Positions 17,587 through 29,169 of a DNA stretch of 64,000 nt are shown one piece after another. The stretch's first letter is position 1. Each line of letters opens with the position of its first letter. Source of the DNA: Gammaproteobacteria bacterium (GTDB taxonomy: Bacteria; Pseudomonadota; Gammaproteobacteria; Pseudomonadales; Azotimanducaceae); the NCBI GenBank assembly GCA_009846005.1, contig VXYL01000016.1:72256-136255 (forward strand). The letters run 5' to 3'. Both the position numbers and the translations under genes were made by a program. Below the pieces are notes generated by a model. It did no database searches, was not told the DNA's origin, and saw only the letters and a list, made by a program, of their open reading frames with translations.

Positions 17587-18479
17587 GGATGTTCGAGCGT
17601 TGATCGATCGCGCCGTCGGGCGGCCTCGTGCTTGTCAGCCCGCCGGTCGCCGAACAGCGCGTGCCGTTCGAGGTGCTCGCGTAGCGCCGCGTAGTAGTCG
17701 GTGAGGAAGGACTCGCCGTCCACGCCGTCCCGGTCGCCCCAGTCGATCTTGTCCAGGATGCGGTTGAGAACATCCTTCCTGGTGTCCAGCGTCCCCCGGG
17801 TCGCAGGTTGCCGTAAGAGCCTCTCGAGCACCTGCAATTCCGCAATTCCGTAGACATCAAGCTCGGCCGGCGTGAACCGGTAGCGTCGCAACGGCGGTTT
17901 CGTCGACAAGTCCTTCAAGAGTGCCACGGGTTCGGCGTAGACCACCCACGTGCCGCCGATCATGTCGCCGATGCGCAACCGGTCCCGGTTGAAGATGGGT
18001 AGCAGGGTGAAGATGCCGAACCAGATCAACGCGGCCAAGGCGAGCACATTGTCCAGGTCGCTGCCGCCGAGGTCGGACGGCTTGATGAGCAGCAGCGTGG
18101 CCGGCATGAAGACCTCGATCTCGCGGGTGAGGTTGCGGGCAGCCACGGCCCCGGGCGAGAGCGCGCCGCCACGACGGTCCGCGACACGCAGTTTGAACAC
18201 GCGCTTGCCGGGCGTTTGGCCCCGCCAGCGCAGTTCGAAGGCCATGAAGAACGGGCACCGCAGAAAGAACGAGAGGATCACGAACAAGGCAAAGCCGAGG
18301 GCGCCGGTGGCGGGCGTGACGAGGACGACGAACAGCACAGCGGCGAACAGTGCGACGAAGATGATCAAGAGATCAATCAGCACGGCACCGGCACGAGCAC
18401 CGAGATCGGCCAGTTCGACTTCGATGGGTACGCCTTCGGGCGTCAGGACCGACCGGAGGGCGGCGCCGTCACTGGCCAT
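17583..18479 (-). CDS. RDD family membrane protein
   Basis: The ATG at 18479 gives a 298-residue protein (the frame is open further upstream). It has an RDD domain (about 25-165): ADLGARAGAVLIDLLIIF with the namesake Arg-Asp pair, then about four membrane segments and GQTPGKRVFKLRV. The cytoplasmic C-terminal tail of about 110 residues is charged and helical and not part of RDD. RDD proteins are often suggested to be transporters. It overlaps the upstream SpoIIM-like gene by 11 bp and ends the DUF4129-DUF4350-MoxR-DUF58-SpoIIM-RDD operon. Confidence 0.88.
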   Translation of the reverse strand: MASDGAALRSVLTPEGVPIEVELADLGARAGAVLIDLLIIFVALFAAVLFVVLVTPATGALGFALFVILSFFLRCPFFMAFELRWRGQTPGKRVFKLRVADRRGGALSPGAVAARNLTREIEVFMPATLLLIKPSDLGGSDLDNVLALAALIWFGIFTLLPIFNRDRLRIGDMIGGTWVVYAEPVALLKDLSTKPPLRRYRFTPAELDVYGIAELQVLERLLRQPATRGTLDTRKDVLNRILDKIDWGDRDGVDGESFLTDYYAALREHLERHALFGDRRADKHEAARRRDRSTLEHP

Positions 18480-19485
18480 GGCGCGGACCCATCGGGACTG
18501 ATCGCCCGCCAAGCGTGAAATAGGCGAGCCATAGCACAAGCATGGTGCAGCCGACGGCCATGCGTGTCGTCGTGTCGGTGATGAGTTGCCGGCCAAGGCC
18601 CTCCAACAGGGCGGCGACAAACAGCATGACGACGGCGCCGACCACCAGGATCGTGGCGGTCCGTCCTTTCGCTCTCAGCGCCGCCAACCGCGTGCGGCGG
18701 GTTGGATTGATCATCGCGCCACCCAGGTGGAGCCCTGCGCCCCCGCAAAGAACAATTGCCGTGAGTTCAGTGGTGCCATGGATCGCGAGCCACGCGAGGA
18801 ACTCGACGGTCAGATCCTTGCCGTCGAATACGGCGCAAATGGCACCGATTGCTAGACCGTTGTAGAAAAGGAGCAAGACGACGGGTACCCCGAACGCGGC
18901 GCCTAGCGCGAAGCAGAGCATGCCGATGCGAGCGTTGTGGGTGAAGAGAAATGTCGCGAATGCAGTCATTTGATCCGCCGCCTTGGGCTTGTCGAATATC
19001 GTCTCGGCGAGCTCCTGCCGGGTCGCATCTGGCGTCCGCCCTTGGGCCATGGCGGTTGAGACGAATGCCTCGAACCACGCCGGTTCCTTCGCCGTAACGG
19101 CCCATCCCGTCGCGACACCGGCAAGAAGAAGACCCGCCGCAAGCGCGTTCGACCACCCGGTGCGCCGCACGGCGACGGGGAAGTCGCGGCGGAAGAACCT
19201 GGCCAGAACCTGTCCGAGATTTGCGCGGACGCCGTACACCACGAAATAGGCGCGCAGGCTCAGAGACTCCAGGTAGGCGAGCAGGTTGGCGTCGAGGGAG
19301 ATGCTGCGCGCAACCGACAGCGATGACATGCAAGCGCGGTACAACGCCGGCGCGCGGGCGAGCTCCTCGGCGTCAAGCGACTTCAGCCCGTGGCGTTCGG
19401 CACGAGCGATCAACGCTTCGAGTTCGCGCCACTTGCCCTCCCGTTCCTGGCGAAAGCGGTAGCTCTTCAAGAGGTCGTCGGGCAT
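18469..19485 (-). CDS. Stage II sporulation protein M-like (DUF95) membrane protein
   Basis: The 338-residue protein has a hydrophilic N-terminal domain (about 1-100) with repeated Arg/Glu helices, and five or six membrane segments. The SpoIIM core shows ATFLFTHNARIGMLCFALGA, FGVPVVLLLFYNGLAIG and FLAWLAIHGTTELTAIVL, the last being the most recognisable SpoIIM block. In non-sporulating bacteria such genes are commonly next to MoxR, DUF58 and RDD genes, as here. It starts 5 bp after the DUF58 gene. Function is unknown; a membrane partner for the MoxR ATPase is inferred from context. Confidence 0.88.
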   Translation of the reverse strand: MPDDLLKSYRFRQEREGKWRELEALIARAERHGLKSLDAEELARAPALYRACMSSLSVARSISLDANLLAYLESLSLRAYFVVYGVRANLGQVLARFFRRDFPVAVRRTGWSNALAAGLLLAGVATGWAVTAKEPAWFEAFVSTAMAQGRTPDATRQELAETIFDKPKAADQMTAFATFLFTHNARIGMLCFALGAAFGVPVVLLLFYNGLAIGAICAVFDGKDLTVEFLAWLAIHGTTELTAIVLCGGAGLHLGGAMINPTRRTRLAALRAKGRTATILVVGAVVMLFVAALLEGLGRQLITDTTTRMAVGCTMLVLWLAYFTLGGRSVPMGPRHGQ

Positions 19486-19490
19486 GGCCG

Positions 19491-20792
19491 TCAGATCTGA
19501 TCCCGGGCCTTGACGGCGAGGTACCGGTTGACGAGCGATGGACCGAGTCGACTCGCCGGCGCTTCGACGCAGAGCACGCCGAGCCGAGCGAGTCGGGTGA
19601 ACACGGCCCGGCGTTCCCGCATCAGGTCGTACGCCACGACCGCGCGGGCGACGTGCTCGAGATCGTCCGGGCGGCGCGCAAAGGGGTCTTCAAGGGACGT
19701 GTCGCTCAACGCGACGAAGACGATCAGATGCCGCTTGGCCAGGTAGCCGACGTTGTCGATCATGAGGTCGGCGGTGACGGTGTCGACGAAGTCGGTGGCA
19801 ACGACGATCAGCGAGCGGCGTGATAGGCGACCGCGCAGTTCGGCGAGCGCCAGCGTGAAGTTGGTCTCTTCGGTGCTGTAGTCGACGCCGGCGAACGCAC
19901 GTTGCAGGCGTGCCATCGTGCCCATACCGCCCGAAGGCGTCACGAACGCGCGGGTTCGGGCATCGAACGCGGTCACTCCCACCTTGTCGCCGGCCTGCAG
20001 GGAAACATAGCCGAGAAGGAGCAGGGCACCGATGGCGTGGTCGAGTTTCGGCAAGCCGTCGACCGTCTCGGCCATGAGGTGGCCCGTGTCCAGTGCAAGC
20101 ACGACGTGGTGGTTTCTCTCGGTCTGGAATTCCTTGCACACGAGCTTGCGGTGGCGCGCGGAGTGCTTCCAGTCGATGGTGCGCGTGTCGAGTCCCGCGG
20201 CGTATTCGCGCAGCGCTTCGAACTCGCTGCCGGTCCCTTTTTCGATTTGCGGCTTGATGCCGAGCGGTGCGTCGTTCGCGGCGAAGGCGAGTGCCTGGCG
20301 TTTGACGGAAGCGATGTTCGGAACCACGGGACAGTCGGCGTCGAGGGGGCGTCGAAGCGTGCGCGCGGCGAATCCCAGCGGGCCTGCCGAACGCAGCCAG
20401 AGACTCGCCAGCCGCACATTGCCGCGTCGGTGCGCGTAGATCTCGATTTCCCTTTCCGTGGTCTCGTCTGCTGCCAAGCGCGCCGAATGCGTGTCCAAGG
20501 GTGCAGTGGGCCCCTCGACGTCTATCGTGAATTCGATGGTGACGGACTCACTGCACGCGATTCGGACAATGACGCGATCAGGTTCGCCGACGTGGAGTAC
20601 CTGGGGAGGTTCGACGTCGGCATCGATGTGCCGCCGAATGAGGCTTGCCGCGTCCACCGCGATGGCGGCCAGCGCCACGGCGAGCCATGCGGGTCCGAGC
20701 ACCCACCACGCGGGGGCTACGAAGGCGACGACCAGCGCGGCGGGGGCGGCGATGCCGACGGCTACGGCGGCGCGGGCAGTGGGATGGATCAT
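19491..20792 (-). CDS. DUF58 domain protein (VWA-like), MoxR partner
   Basis: The 433-residue protein starts with two close membrane segments (about 8-48), then a beta region and the DUF58 core: [20 protein letters not shown], then [21 protein letters not shown] von Willebrand A-like fold follows with [21 protein letters not shown] and [12 protein letters not shown], where the DTGHLM segment stands in for the metal-site DxSxS. DUF58 proteins work with MoxR AAA ATPases, probably in complex assembly or metal insertion at the membrane. It overlaps moxR by 4 bp. Confidence 0.9.
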   Translation of the reverse strand: MIHPTARAAVAVGIAAPAALVVAFVAPAWWVLGPAWLAVALAAIAVDAASLIRRHIDADVEPPQVLHVGEPDRVIVRIACSESVTIEFTIDVEGPTAPLDTHSARLAADETTEREIEIYAHRRGNVRLASLWLRSAGPLGFAARTLRRPLDADCPVVPNIASVKRQALAFAANDAPLGIKPQIEKGTGSEFEALREYAAGLDTRTIDWKHSARHRKLVCKEFQTERNHHVVLALDTGHLMAETVDGLPKLDHAIGALLLLGYVSLQAGDKVGVTAFDARTRAFVTPSGGMGTMARLQRAFAGVDYSTEETNFTLALAELRGRLSRRSLIVVATDFVDTVTADLMIDNVGYLAKRHLIVFVALSDTSLEDPFARRPDDLEHVARAVVAYDLMRERRAVFTRLARLGVLCVEAPASRLGPSLVNRYLAVKARDQI

Positions 20793-21745
20793 TTGGGGAC
20801 GGGAGTCTGCTCGATGATCTCGCCGACGATCTGGTCCGGGTGCAGCCCCTCGATCTCCGAACCGGGCGACAGCACGATGCGGTGCCGTAGCGTTGCCGGG
20901 GCGAGATGCTTGATGTCGTCCGGGATGACGTAGTCCCGGGCGTCCAGCGCCGCGTAGGCGCGTGCGGCACTGGCCAGCATGTTCGCGGCGCGGGGGGAGG
21001 CGCCGAAGCTCAATCCGGGGTGTTCCCGGCTGGCGCGGACCAGGTCGACCACGTAGTCCACGAGATCCTCGCCGAGCCGGATGCCCTCGAGATCAGCGCG
21101 CATTGCCTCGAGATCGGCCGGCCCCGCGACCGGTTCGATGCCGAACGCTTCCGGGCTCGTCATCGTGGTCCGGCTGCCGTGTGCCCGTACGATATCTCGT
21201 TCGTCGTCGCGTGTCGGGTAGTCGACGACATGCTTGAACAGGAAGCGGTCGAGTTGCGCCTCGGGCAGCGGATAGGTGCCCTGCTGCTCGATGGGGTTCT
21301 GGGTGGCCACGACCATGAACTCGCTGCTCAAGGGATAGTCCTCGCCGTCGATGGTGACCGTGCGCTCCTGCATTGCCTGGAGCAACGCCGCCTGGGTCTT
21401 CGGCGGCGTGCGGTTGATCTCGTCTGCTAGCAGGATCTCGGTGAACACGGTGCCCTTGGTCAACACGAACCGGGAGTCCGCGAAGTTGAAGATGTTGGTG
21501 CCGATGACGTCGCCGGGCATCAGGTCCGGCGTGAATTGGATGCGCCCGAAGTTGAGATCGAGGCTCGCCGAGAAACAGCGCGCGATCATCGTCTTGGCGG
21601 TCCCCGGCACTCCTTCGATGAGGACGTGGCCGTTGGTGAGCAGTCCGACGAGCAGCAGCTCGAGCGTGGCTTCCTGACCGACCACGGCCTTGTGGACCTC
21701 CGCCTTGATGGCTTCAGCGAGGGTCGCGACTCGATCCGGATCCAC
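20789..21745 (-). CDS. MoxR family AAA+ ATPase
   Basis: The 318-residue ATPase has Walker A in [13 protein letters not shown], Walker B with [20 protein letters not shown], sensor 1 in [20 protein letters not shown] and the C-terminal lid with [16 protein letters not shown]. MoxR ATPases are chaperone-like and act with a VWA-domain partner, here the DUF58 protein encoded next with a 4-bp overlap. The start overlaps the DUF4350 gene by 32 bp, so the operon is very tight. Confidence 0.94.
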   Translation of the reverse strand: MDPDRVATLAEAIKAEVHKAVVGQEATLELLLVGLLTNGHVLIEGVPGTAKTMIARCFSASLDLNFGRIQFTPDLMPGDVIGTNIFNFADSRFVLTKGTVFTEILLADEINRTPPKTQAALLQAMQERTVTIDGEDYPLSSEFMVVATQNPIEQQGTYPLPEAQLDRFLFKHVVDYPTRDDERDIVRAHGSRTTMTSPEAFGIEPVAGPADLEAMRADLEGIRLGEDLVDYVVDLVRASREHPGLSFGASPRAANMLASAARAYAALDARDYVIPDDIKHLAPATLRHRIVLSPGSEIEGLHPDQIVGEIIEQTPVPK

Positions 21746-22952
21746 GGAACATCTCCTCTATCCAATCGTAGTGGCGGCGCGCCTTCGCGAGCGGCCGCGC
21801 CTCGTCGCCCGGCAACCGCGTACGAACGCCGCGCCGGGCGGCGATGTCCTCGAGAACGCCACGCGCCTTGACATCGTTGTCAGCCTCGCCGCGTCGCGAT
21901 TGAGCGCCAAGATGGAGGCGCCGAGCCGCTTCCTCGAGGGAGACCCTGGCGTAGCGGTCGGCGATGTACGCCGCATCGTCTCCGGCGGCGAGAAGTCGTC
22001 CGGCGTTGCGCAACAGCGTTTCGTGGCCGCTCCCGAATACGGGTTCCGGTTGGCCCGCCCCATGCGGTTTGCCGAATCCCACCGCCGCGCGCCACACGGT
22101 GACGGCGACGGCGCCCAACACCAATAGCGTCGCTGCGAGAAAGGGCGGTGCCATGAGCAGGCGCGGCAGACTGGGCACGATGGCGAAGCCGTGGAGCGTC
22201 TCGTCGAAGTGAACAGTGGCGTCCGGAGACGGCTTGAGACGGTCGATCAAGCCGAGCGCGAAACGCGCGTTGTCGCCGCGGTGCAGGCCGTGATTGGCGA
22301 TGATGTCGGGATCCGCCAGCACGATGATCTGTGCGTCGCGGTCAGTCATCTCGCCCACAAGGGCGCCGTCCGAGCTCGCAAGGAGCGCGTCCAGCTGGTC
22401 ACTGTTGACCAGTTGGAGGTCGCCCTCGATGGTGGGTGCGCCGTTGCCAAGGCGGTCGGTCCAGGGCTGGTCGATGTCGGACCGATTGATGGAAGCGGGG
22501 ACGACCACACCGCGCGCGACCTTTCCTGCGGTGCTTTTCGACAGGAGCGATGCCTCCTCAATCCAGCCGCGGGGCCCCGGCAAGTCGTTTGCGTGTGCCC
22601 ATTTGGGCAGTGCGACGAGAACGCGGCGTTTGCCATCCATGAGACGTTGAAGCTCCGCGACGCTATGGATGCGTAGATTCGGCTCCAGGATCAACAGCAC
22701 ATCCTCCGGCGCGATGCTCCGGCCGAGTCGACTGCGATTGACCTGGACATCGTAGCCCACCTCGCGCAGCAGGCCGGCCAAGCCGGCGTGTCCGACCGCC
22801 GACCGCGAATAGCTGCTTGTTCCGGTGACCGTGCGGTCCGCCGGATCGATCACGACCGCCACGGCGAGGAGGGCACAGGTGGCGGCGCCTCCGAGCAATA
22901 TCAACAACGCAGCCGTGCGGCGGGTCACGATTTGATCGCTGGAATCTGGCAC
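21714..22952 (-). CDS. DUF4350 domain membrane protein
   Basis: The 412-residue protein has an N-terminal membrane anchor (about 14-35), a periplasmic DUF4350 region resembling a GATase-like/IFT52 fold ([44 protein letters not shown]), a second membrane segment (about 268-290) and a cytoplasmic helical tail. DUF4350 proteins are regular members of MoxR-DUF58 clusters; the biochemical role is unknown. It lies between the DUF4129-like gene and moxR, which it overlaps by 32 bp. Confidence 0.82.
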   Translation of the reverse strand: MPDSSDQIVTRRTAALLILLGGAATCALLAVAVVIDPADRTVTGTSSYSRSAVGHAGLAGLLREVGYDVQVNRSRLGRSIAPEDVLLILEPNLRIHSVAELQRLMDGKRRVLVALPKWAHANDLPGPRGWIEEASLLSKSTAGKVARGVVVPASINRSDIDQPWTDRLGNGAPTIEGDLQLVNSDQLDALLASSDGALVGEMTDRDAQIIVLADPDIIANHGLHRGDNARFALGLIDRLKPSPDATVHFDETLHGFAIVPSLPRLLMAPPFLAATLLVLGAVAVTVWRAAVGFGKPHGAGQPEPVFGSGHETLLRNAGRLLAAGDDAAYIADRYARVSLEEAARRLHLGAQSRRGEADNDVKARGVLEDIAARRGVRTRLPGDEARPLAKARRHYDWIEEMFRGSGSSRDPR

Positions 22953-23015
22953 GTTCGCGGCCTATCCCGTTGTGAGTTCCGACTCGGGGCGTCGCCGAGG
23001 CGGAAACAACGCGAC

Positions 23016-23075
23016 CGTAGCGCCCCAGTGCCGCCCCGACGCTTCGCTCCGCCCCGCGTTGGCGTCGCCCCTACG
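23016..23075 (-). repeat. Divergent composite hairpin repeat copy 3
   Basis: Read on the minus strand this starts CGTAGGGGCGACGC, like the copy at 34076, and ends with GCGCTACGG, a decayed inverted end. The middle (GGGGCGGAGCGAAGC) does not match the other copies. It lies in the 173-bp gap between the DUF4129-like and DUF4350 genes, so it interrupts an otherwise tight operon. It is the weakest member of the family. Confidence 0.4.
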
Positions 23076-23125
23076 GGCTTGTTCACCGTGACTCAACGGA
23101 TGGCGGATTTGTTCCATGGCGAACT

Positions 23126-23755
23126 CTATGCAGGTGCTGGACCGGCGGCGTTGTCGATCTCGACGGCATCGCGGCGACAGTCCTCGAACTGCGCTTGTGT
23201 TGCCGGCCGACCGCCGAAATGGACAAGCTCAGAGGCTCGCACCAGGGCACGTAGGCGTTCCGGATGAGGTCCTCGGTGGGCTCGAACGATCTCCCGAGCG
23301 GTCTCGGCCCCCGATGTTCGGTCGTGGGGCCTGAGTATCCCGAGCACCCCTAGCAGCAGTAGGTGGATGGCCCCCGCAAATCGACCTTGCCGGGCCAGGT
23401 CGTCCGCCGTCTCAAGCCAATCCCCGGGTGCTTGCAGCCCCGGGGCCGGGGCCGCGTGGTGCCGATTTCGATCCGCGCGACGCTTGCGCCGCATTTTCCC
23501 AACCGCTTCCAGATTGACCGCCATTACCCACGCCGCCAATGCGGCGGCACCGAATGCCGCTCCCGCTAGGATGAGCCAGCCGAATTCGGCTGGTATCCCC
23601 TCGCTTAGGCTGGGCGGATCGTCCTGCGCAACGATGGGCAGTTGACGCTGGATATCCTGCTCGTCGTAGATCTCATCGAGTAGCGTATCGACGTCATTCG
23701 AGGCGGCCGCGGTTGTCGCGACGGCGCAGAGCCCGAGCACGACGAGACTCCGCAT
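23126..23755 (-). CDS. DUF4129-like membrane protein, head of MoxR operon
   Basis: The ATG at 23755 begins a good signal peptide (MRSLVVLGLCAVATTAAAS). The 209-residue product has a short periplasmic part, one membrane segment (about 63-85) and a cytoplasmic domain with DDLARQGRFAGAIHLLLLG and ALVRASELVHFGGRPATQAQFEDC, which resembles the DUF4129 domain common in MoxR/DUF58 clusters. The open frame continues about 230 bp upstream without a better start. It is the first gene of the minus-strand operon ending with the RDD gene. Confidence 0.72.
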   Translation of the reverse strand: MRSLVVLGLCAVATTAAASNDVDTLLDEIYDEQDIQRQLPIVAQDDPPSLSEGIPAEFGWLILAGAAFGAAALAAWVMAVNLEAVGKMRRKRRADRNRHHAAPAPGLQAPGDWLETADDLARQGRFAGAIHLLLLGVLGILRPHDRTSGAETAREIVRAHRGPHPERLRALVRASELVHFGGRPATQAQFEDCRRDAVEIDNAAGPAPA

Positions 23756-23834
23756 GAAGCGTCGGGGTTGAATCGAGGCGCGCGAGAACACCCGCCAATC
23801 GTAGCGCTTGGCACAAGGCCGTGCCAAAACGACG

Positions 23835-23872
23835 ACACCGACTCGCGGCCGGCGCGAGCCGCGAGTCGGTGT
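23835..23872 (-). terminator. Strong hairpin after the aldehyde dehydrogenase gene
   Basis: Perfect 15-bp arms at 23835-23849 and 23858-23872 (ACACCGACTCGCGGC and its complement) with an 8-base loop. On the minus strand the stem is followed by GTCGTTTTGG, a short T tract. A second stem (9 bp, 23885-23893 with 23906-23914) lies between it and the aldehyde dehydrogenase stop. The pair fits termination of that gene before the DUF4129-like gene. Confidence 0.6.
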
Positions 23873-23922
23873 GGCTACCACGGTCGGCCAGCCCATCGCG
23901 ACAGCGGCTGGCCGGCGGTCGT

Positions 23923-25347
23923 CTACTGGTTGTAGCCCATGATCGCCTTGACTTCGAGGAATTCCTCGAACCCGTAGCGACCCCATTCCCGTCCGTTGCC
24001 GGATTGCTTGTAGCCGCCGAACGGCGCCTTGTTGTCCACCGGGGCGCCGTTTAGGTGGACGTTGCCGGTGCGGATCCGACGCGCGACGTCGCGGGCGCGG
24101 TCGCTCGTGCCGGAGACGTAGCCGGACAGGCCGTAGGATGTGTCGTTGGCGATCCTCACTGCATCATCGTCGTCCTCGTAGCCGATCAGCGACAGCACAG
24201 GCCCGAAGATCTCCTCCCGGGCGATGGTCATGTCGTTGCTGACGTGGGAGAACACGGTCGGGCGAACGTAGTAGCCGGCGTTCAACCCGTCGGGCCGACC
24301 CGGACCGCCGCATTCGAGCGTGGCGCCTTCCTCGATCCCTTGCTCGATCAAGCCCTGGATCTTGTTGAACTGCACCTCGGAGACGACTGGGCCGATGGTG
24401 GTATCGGCCGCGCCGGGGTCGCCTACCTTGACGTTGGCGGCCGCGGACTTGGCGATTCCGGCCGCCTCGTCCATGCGCGAGTTGGGGACCAGCATGCGGG
24501 TCGGCGCGTTGCAGGACTGGCCGGAGTTGGTGCACATGCCGAACACGTCCCGGGCGATGGCGGCCGCGAAATCGGCGTCATCCAGGATGATGTTGGCAGA
24601 CTTGCCGCCGAGTTCCTGGGCCACCCGCTTCACGGTCGGAGCCGCGTTGCGCGCCACCTCGACACCTGCGCGCGTTGAACCGGTGAACGACACCATGTCG
24701 ACATCCGGGTGCGAGGAGATGGCGGAACCCACGGTCGGACCGTCGCCGTTGACCAGGTTGAAAACGCCCGGCGGCACGCCGGCCTCGTCCAGGACTTCGG
24801 CGAACAGGATGGCGTTGAACGGCGCGACCTCCGACGGCTTCAAGACCATCGTGCAACCCGCCGCCAACGCCGGCGCGACCTTGCACGCGATCTGGTTGAT
24901 CGGCCAGTTCCACGGCGTGATCAGACCGCATACGCCGGCAGGTTCGCGAATGACGCGCGTGCCGCCGATGTCCTCCTCGAACTCGAAGCGCTTGAGGACG
25001 CTCAAGGTCGAAAGGAAATGCCCGAGCCCAGCCGGCGCCTGGGCGCCGTTGGCGAGTGCTGCGGGCGCGCCCATCTCCTCACTGATGGTGGATGCCACCA
25101 GGGGAATGCGCGACTTGTAGACATCGACGATGCGTTGCAGGAGGTCGATGCGTTCCTCTTTCGTGGTCCGGGAATACGAGTCGAAAGCCGCGACGGCGGC
25201 GGCAACGGCCCGGTCGACGTCGTCGGCATTGCCGAGCGCGACCTGCCCGATGGCCTCTTCGGTGGCGGGGTTGATCACGTCGAGACGTTCGCTCGACAGG
25301 GGTTCCACCCACTCGCCGTTGATGTAGAACTGGGTGCGATGACTCAT
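23923..25347 (-). CDS. NAD(P)-dependent aldehyde dehydrogenase
   Basis: This 474-residue class I/II aldehyde dehydrogenase has the general-base Glu in AQELGGKSANIILDDAD, the catalytic Cys in CTNSGQSCNAPTRMLVP, the NAD-binding SFTGSTRAGVEV and ITPWNWPINQIACKVAPALA, and the C-terminal EIFGPVLSLIGY and PFGGYKQSGNGREWG. Substrate cannot be fixed by sequence reading; family members oxidise aliphatic or aromatic aldehydes to acids. It is followed by strong hairpins and preceded by 250 bp with dispersed repeats, so it is probably its own transcript. Confidence 0.93.
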   Translation of the reverse strand: MSHRTQFYINGEWVEPLSSERLDVINPATEEAIGQVALGNADDVDRAVAAAVAAFDSYSRTTKEERIDLLQRIVDVYKSRIPLVASTISEEMGAPAALANGAQAPAGLGHFLSTLSVLKRFEFEEDIGGTRVIREPAGVCGLITPWNWPINQIACKVAPALAAGCTMVLKPSEVAPFNAILFAEVLDEAGVPPGVFNLVNGDGPTVGSAISSHPDVDMVSFTGSTRAGVEVARNAAPTVKRVAQELGGKSANIILDDADFAAAIARDVFGMCTNSGQSCNAPTRMLVPNSRMDEAAGIAKSAAANVKVGDPGAADTTIGPVVSEVQFNKIQGLIEQGIEEGATLECGGPGRPDGLNAGYYVRPTVFSHVSNDMTIAREEIFGPVLSLIGYEDDDDAVRIANDTSYGLSGYVSGTSDRARDVARRIRTGNVHLNGAPVDNKAPFGGYKQSGNGREWGRYGFEEFLEVKAIMGYNQ

Positions 25348-25433
25348 CTGGTCCTTCCTACGGTTTTGAAAAGCAGCCGCGCAACGTATGCGAAACCGCC
25401 CTCACTCCGCAAGTACATCCACAGCGGAAAGAG

Positions 25434-25530
25434 CCTAGGGGCGACCCATCGCGTCCGTCAGGACGCGCGGTCGACCGCGCTGAATTCCCGTGTGGGTCGT
25501 GAACGGGACGGGACAAGCCCGTCCCCTACG
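25434..25530 (+). repeat. Composite hairpin repeat copy 4
   Basis: It starts TAGGGGCGACCC and ends GTCCCCTACG. The left arm has an extra inner hairpin (CGCGTCC, loop GTCA, GGACGCG) between GGGCGACC and a decayed GGTCGACC; the right arm is the standard GGGACGGG, loop ACAAG, CCCGTCCC. It lies between the aldehyde and acyl-CoA dehydrogenase genes. Confidence 0.8.
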
Positions 25531-25555
25531 AACTGTACCCAACGCTGGTCCGCAT

Positions 25556-25595
25556 CGTAGGGGCGACCCTATCGCGTCTGTCAGGGCACGGTCGC
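25556..25595 (+). repeat. Partial composite hairpin repeat copy 5 (left arm only)
   Basis: CGTAGGGGCGACCCTATCGC opens this second, truncated copy, 25 bp after copy 4. Its inner part resembles the arm of the copy at 47662, but the right arm is missing; the acyl-CoA dehydrogenase stop lies only 5 bp away. Two copies side by side suggest duplication or nested insertion. Confidence 0.6.
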
Positions 25596-25600
25596 GAGGC

Positions 25601-26764
<1,164 letters not shown>

Positions 26765-26884
26765 AGGTGTACCCCACTACCCGATTACCGGTAATCCTAA
26801 CGGATGGGATACGCGGCGTTCGAACACAAAAAACCGGATTGCCCGGCGACTATCCAAGCAATCGTAGGCCGTCGACGCTGGGTC

Positions 26885-28372
26885 TCAGTCCATCTCCCTG
26901 AACGACGAAGCGGCCATGCGTGCCGCACGGAAGATGGCGCGGCCCTTGTTCATGGTCTCTTTCCATTCCAGCCGCGCAACCGAGTCGGCGACGATGCCGC
27001 CACCGGCCTGGATGTAGAGCCGCCCGCCTTTCAGGATCGCGGTGCGGATGGCGATGGCGGTGTCCATGTTGCCGTTCCAGGCCAGGTAGCCCACCGCGCC
27101 CCCGTAGATGCCCCGCTTCACCGGTTCGAACTCGTCGATGATCTCCATGGCGCGGATCTTCGGGGCTCCCGAAAGGGTCCCGACGGGCAGGGTCGCGCGC
27201 AGCACATCGACGGCGGTTCTGCCCTCGGCCAATTCGCCGACGACGTTGGACGACAGGTGCATGACGTGCGAATAGCGCTCCACGACGAACTGCTCGGTGA
27301 CCTCGACGCTGCCGATTTTCGAGACGCGGCCCACATCGTTGCGGCCGAGGTCGATCAGCATCAGGTGCTCGGCGATCTCCTTGGGGTCGCCTACGAGTTC
27401 CTCCTCCATGGCCCGGTCTTCGGCCTCGGTGCGACCGCGGCGTCGGGTACCGGCCAGGGGTCGGTTGACAATCACGCCGTCTTCGACGCGGGCTAGGATC
27501 TCGGGAGAGGAACTGACGATGTGGAAGCCGCCGAGGTCCATGAAGTACATGTACGGCGAGGGATTCAGACTGCGCAGGGCGCGGTAGAGGTTGATCGCCG
27601 GGCTGACGAACGGGATGGACATCCGCTGCGAGAGTACGACCTGCATGACGTCGCCGGCGCGGATGTATTCGCGGATTCGTTCCACGGCGGCCATGAACTT
27701 GGCGCGGCCGAAGGCGGACTCGAAGTGCTCCTCCTCGACGGCTTCATTGGCGGTGGCGGTGATGAACTGCGGGGTCGGGTCCGCCAGTTTGGCGGCCATC
27801 GTCTCGAGGCGTGCCGTGGCGCGGGCGAAGGCGCCGGGTTGGGCGGGGTCCGTCAGCGAGATGAACTTCACGCGGCTCGACATGTTGTCGAACACCAAAA
27901 CGTCGGTGGACACCATCAGCAGGATGTCCGGCGTGCCCAGGTCGTCCGGCGGAGCCGAGTCCTTGAGCCGTTTCTCAACCGTGCGGACCGTGTCGTAGCC
28001 GAAGTAGCCGACGAGACCGCCGAAGAACCTGGGTAGTCCCGGGATGTCGGGGACGTGGTAGCGGTGGCTGAACGCCTCGATAGCCGACAGTGGATCGTCG
28101 GTCCGGAACTGCTCGACGATCGCGCCGTCGTCTTCTATCGTGAACTCGTCGCCGCACACCCGAACCAGCGTGCGGGAGGGCAGGCCGATAATGGAATACC
28201 GTCCCCACTTTTCGCCGCCTTGGGCGGCGGACTCGAGAAGGTAGGAATAGGGTCCGTTGGCTAGCTTCAGGTAGGCCGAAAGCGGCGTCTCAAGGTCGGC
28301 GAGAATCTCGTGGACGACCGGTATGTGGGAATAGCCGGCGTCGCGGAGGGCATCGTAGTCTTCTTGGTTCAT
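26885..28372 (-). CDS. trpE: Anthranilate synthase component I
   Basis: TrpE turns chorismate into anthranilate with ammonia from TrpG. The 495-residue protein shows the tryptophan-feedback site near the N terminus ([20 protein letters not shown]), and the chorismate-binding core with [88 protein letters not shown] and [11 protein letters not shown]. Feedback inhibition by tryptophan is likely. The trpGDC operon is 11 kb away on the same strand. The 152 bp upstream toward gph shows no leader peptide that I could identify. Confidence 0.97.
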   Translation of the reverse strand: MNQEDYDALRDAGYSHIPVVHEILADLETPLSAYLKLANGPYSYLLESAAQGGEKWGRYSIIGLPSRTLVRVCGDEFTIEDDGAIVEQFRTDDPLSAIEAFSHRYHVPDIPGLPRFFGGLVGYFGYDTVRTVEKRLKDSAPPDDLGTPDILLMVSTDVLVFDNMSSRVKFISLTDPAQPGAFARATARLETMAAKLADPTPQFITATANEAVEEEHFESAFGRAKFMAAVERIREYIRAGDVMQVVLSQRMSIPFVSPAINLYRALRSLNPSPYMYFMDLGGFHIVSSSPEILARVEDGVIVNRPLAGTRRRGRTEAEDRAMEEELVGDPKEIAEHLMLIDLGRNDVGRVSKIGSVEVTEQFVVERYSHVMHLSSNVVGELAEGRTAVDVLRATLPVGTLSGAPKIRAMEIIDEFEPVKRGIYGGAVGYLAWNGNMDTAIAIRTAILKGGRLYIQAGGGIVADSVARLEWKETMNKGRAIFRAARMAASSFREMD

Positions 28373-28524
28373 GGCAATCGCGCAGTTGGGACGAGGAATG
28401 GCGAAGAGGTCCCGAGCACCGCCGTCAGGCGCCTCGGACGAGCGTTAGGATCGCCAGCGCGAGTCGGCGCCGCCTACGCCGCAGGTCCGGTTCGATTGCC
28501 GTTGTCGATTCATGGGCGCGAAAC

Positions 28525-29169
28525 CTAAACGAGGGCGTCGAACGAATCAATGACCCGGTCGGCGCCGAGACGGGCGGGATCCTTGCCGTGGTTGTAGCCG
28601 TGGCGGTACAGGGCAATGTCGCAGCCGGCGGCGCGGGCGCACAGCACATCGGTCTCGGAATCGCCCACGAACAATGCGTGTTCGACGGCTGCCCCAAGAT
28701 TCTCGCACGCGTACAGGGTCGGCTCGGGGTGGGGCTTGAAATTCGCGGTAGAGCCGCGGCCCACCACGACCGCGAAGTAGCGGGCGAGATCGAGGGCGTC
28801 GAGCAGACGATTGCTCAACTCCGTTGGCTTGTTGGTGACGACCGCCAGTGGAGCGCGCGCCGCCAGCACGGTCAGCGTCTCGACGACGGCGGGATAGGGC
28901 AGGGAATGGTCCGCGATGTGCGCGGCGTAGTGTTCGACGAGCGCCGCTTGGTGCTCCTCCAACTCCTCTGCCTCGGCCCGGATGCCAAGATGCCTGAATG
29001 CGGCCTCGAGCATCGCGCGGACACCGTGTCCGACCCAATGCCGCGTCAGCGACTCGTCGACGTCGCCGCGCCCTGCGCGGGCCAAGGTGTGGTTGAGCGC
29101 GCGCGAGAGATCGGGCGCGGTATCGACGAGAGTGCCGTCGAGGTCGAAAAGATAGGCTGAGTAGCTCAC
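28525..29169 (-). CDS. gph: Phosphoglycolate phosphatase (HAD family)
   Basis: The 214-residue HAD phosphatase has motif [15 protein letters not shown], motif [11 protein letters not shown], and motif III/IV with [12 protein letters not shown] and [16 protein letters not shown]. Gph hydrolyses 2-phosphoglycolate formed from damaged DNA ends and RuBisCO-like side reactions. It overlaps rpe by 4 bp; the rpe-gph-trpE order is classic for gammaproteobacteria. Confidence 0.93.
   Translation of the reverse strand: MSYSAYLFDLDGTLVDTAPDLSRALNHTLARAGRGDVDESLTRHWVGHGVRAMLEAAFRHLGIRAEAEELEEHQAALVEHYAAHIADHSLPYPAVVETLTVLAARAPLAVVTNKPTELSNRLLDALDLARYFAVVVGRGSTANFKPHPEPTLYACENLGAAVEHALFVGDSETDVLCARAAGCDIALYRHGYNHGKDPARLGADRVIDSFDALV

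Noticed and set aside
28373-28524. Tryptophan leader peptide or attenuator upstream of trpE
   Set aside because: No short frame with clustered Trp codons and no convincing terminator/antiterminator pair was found by eye.
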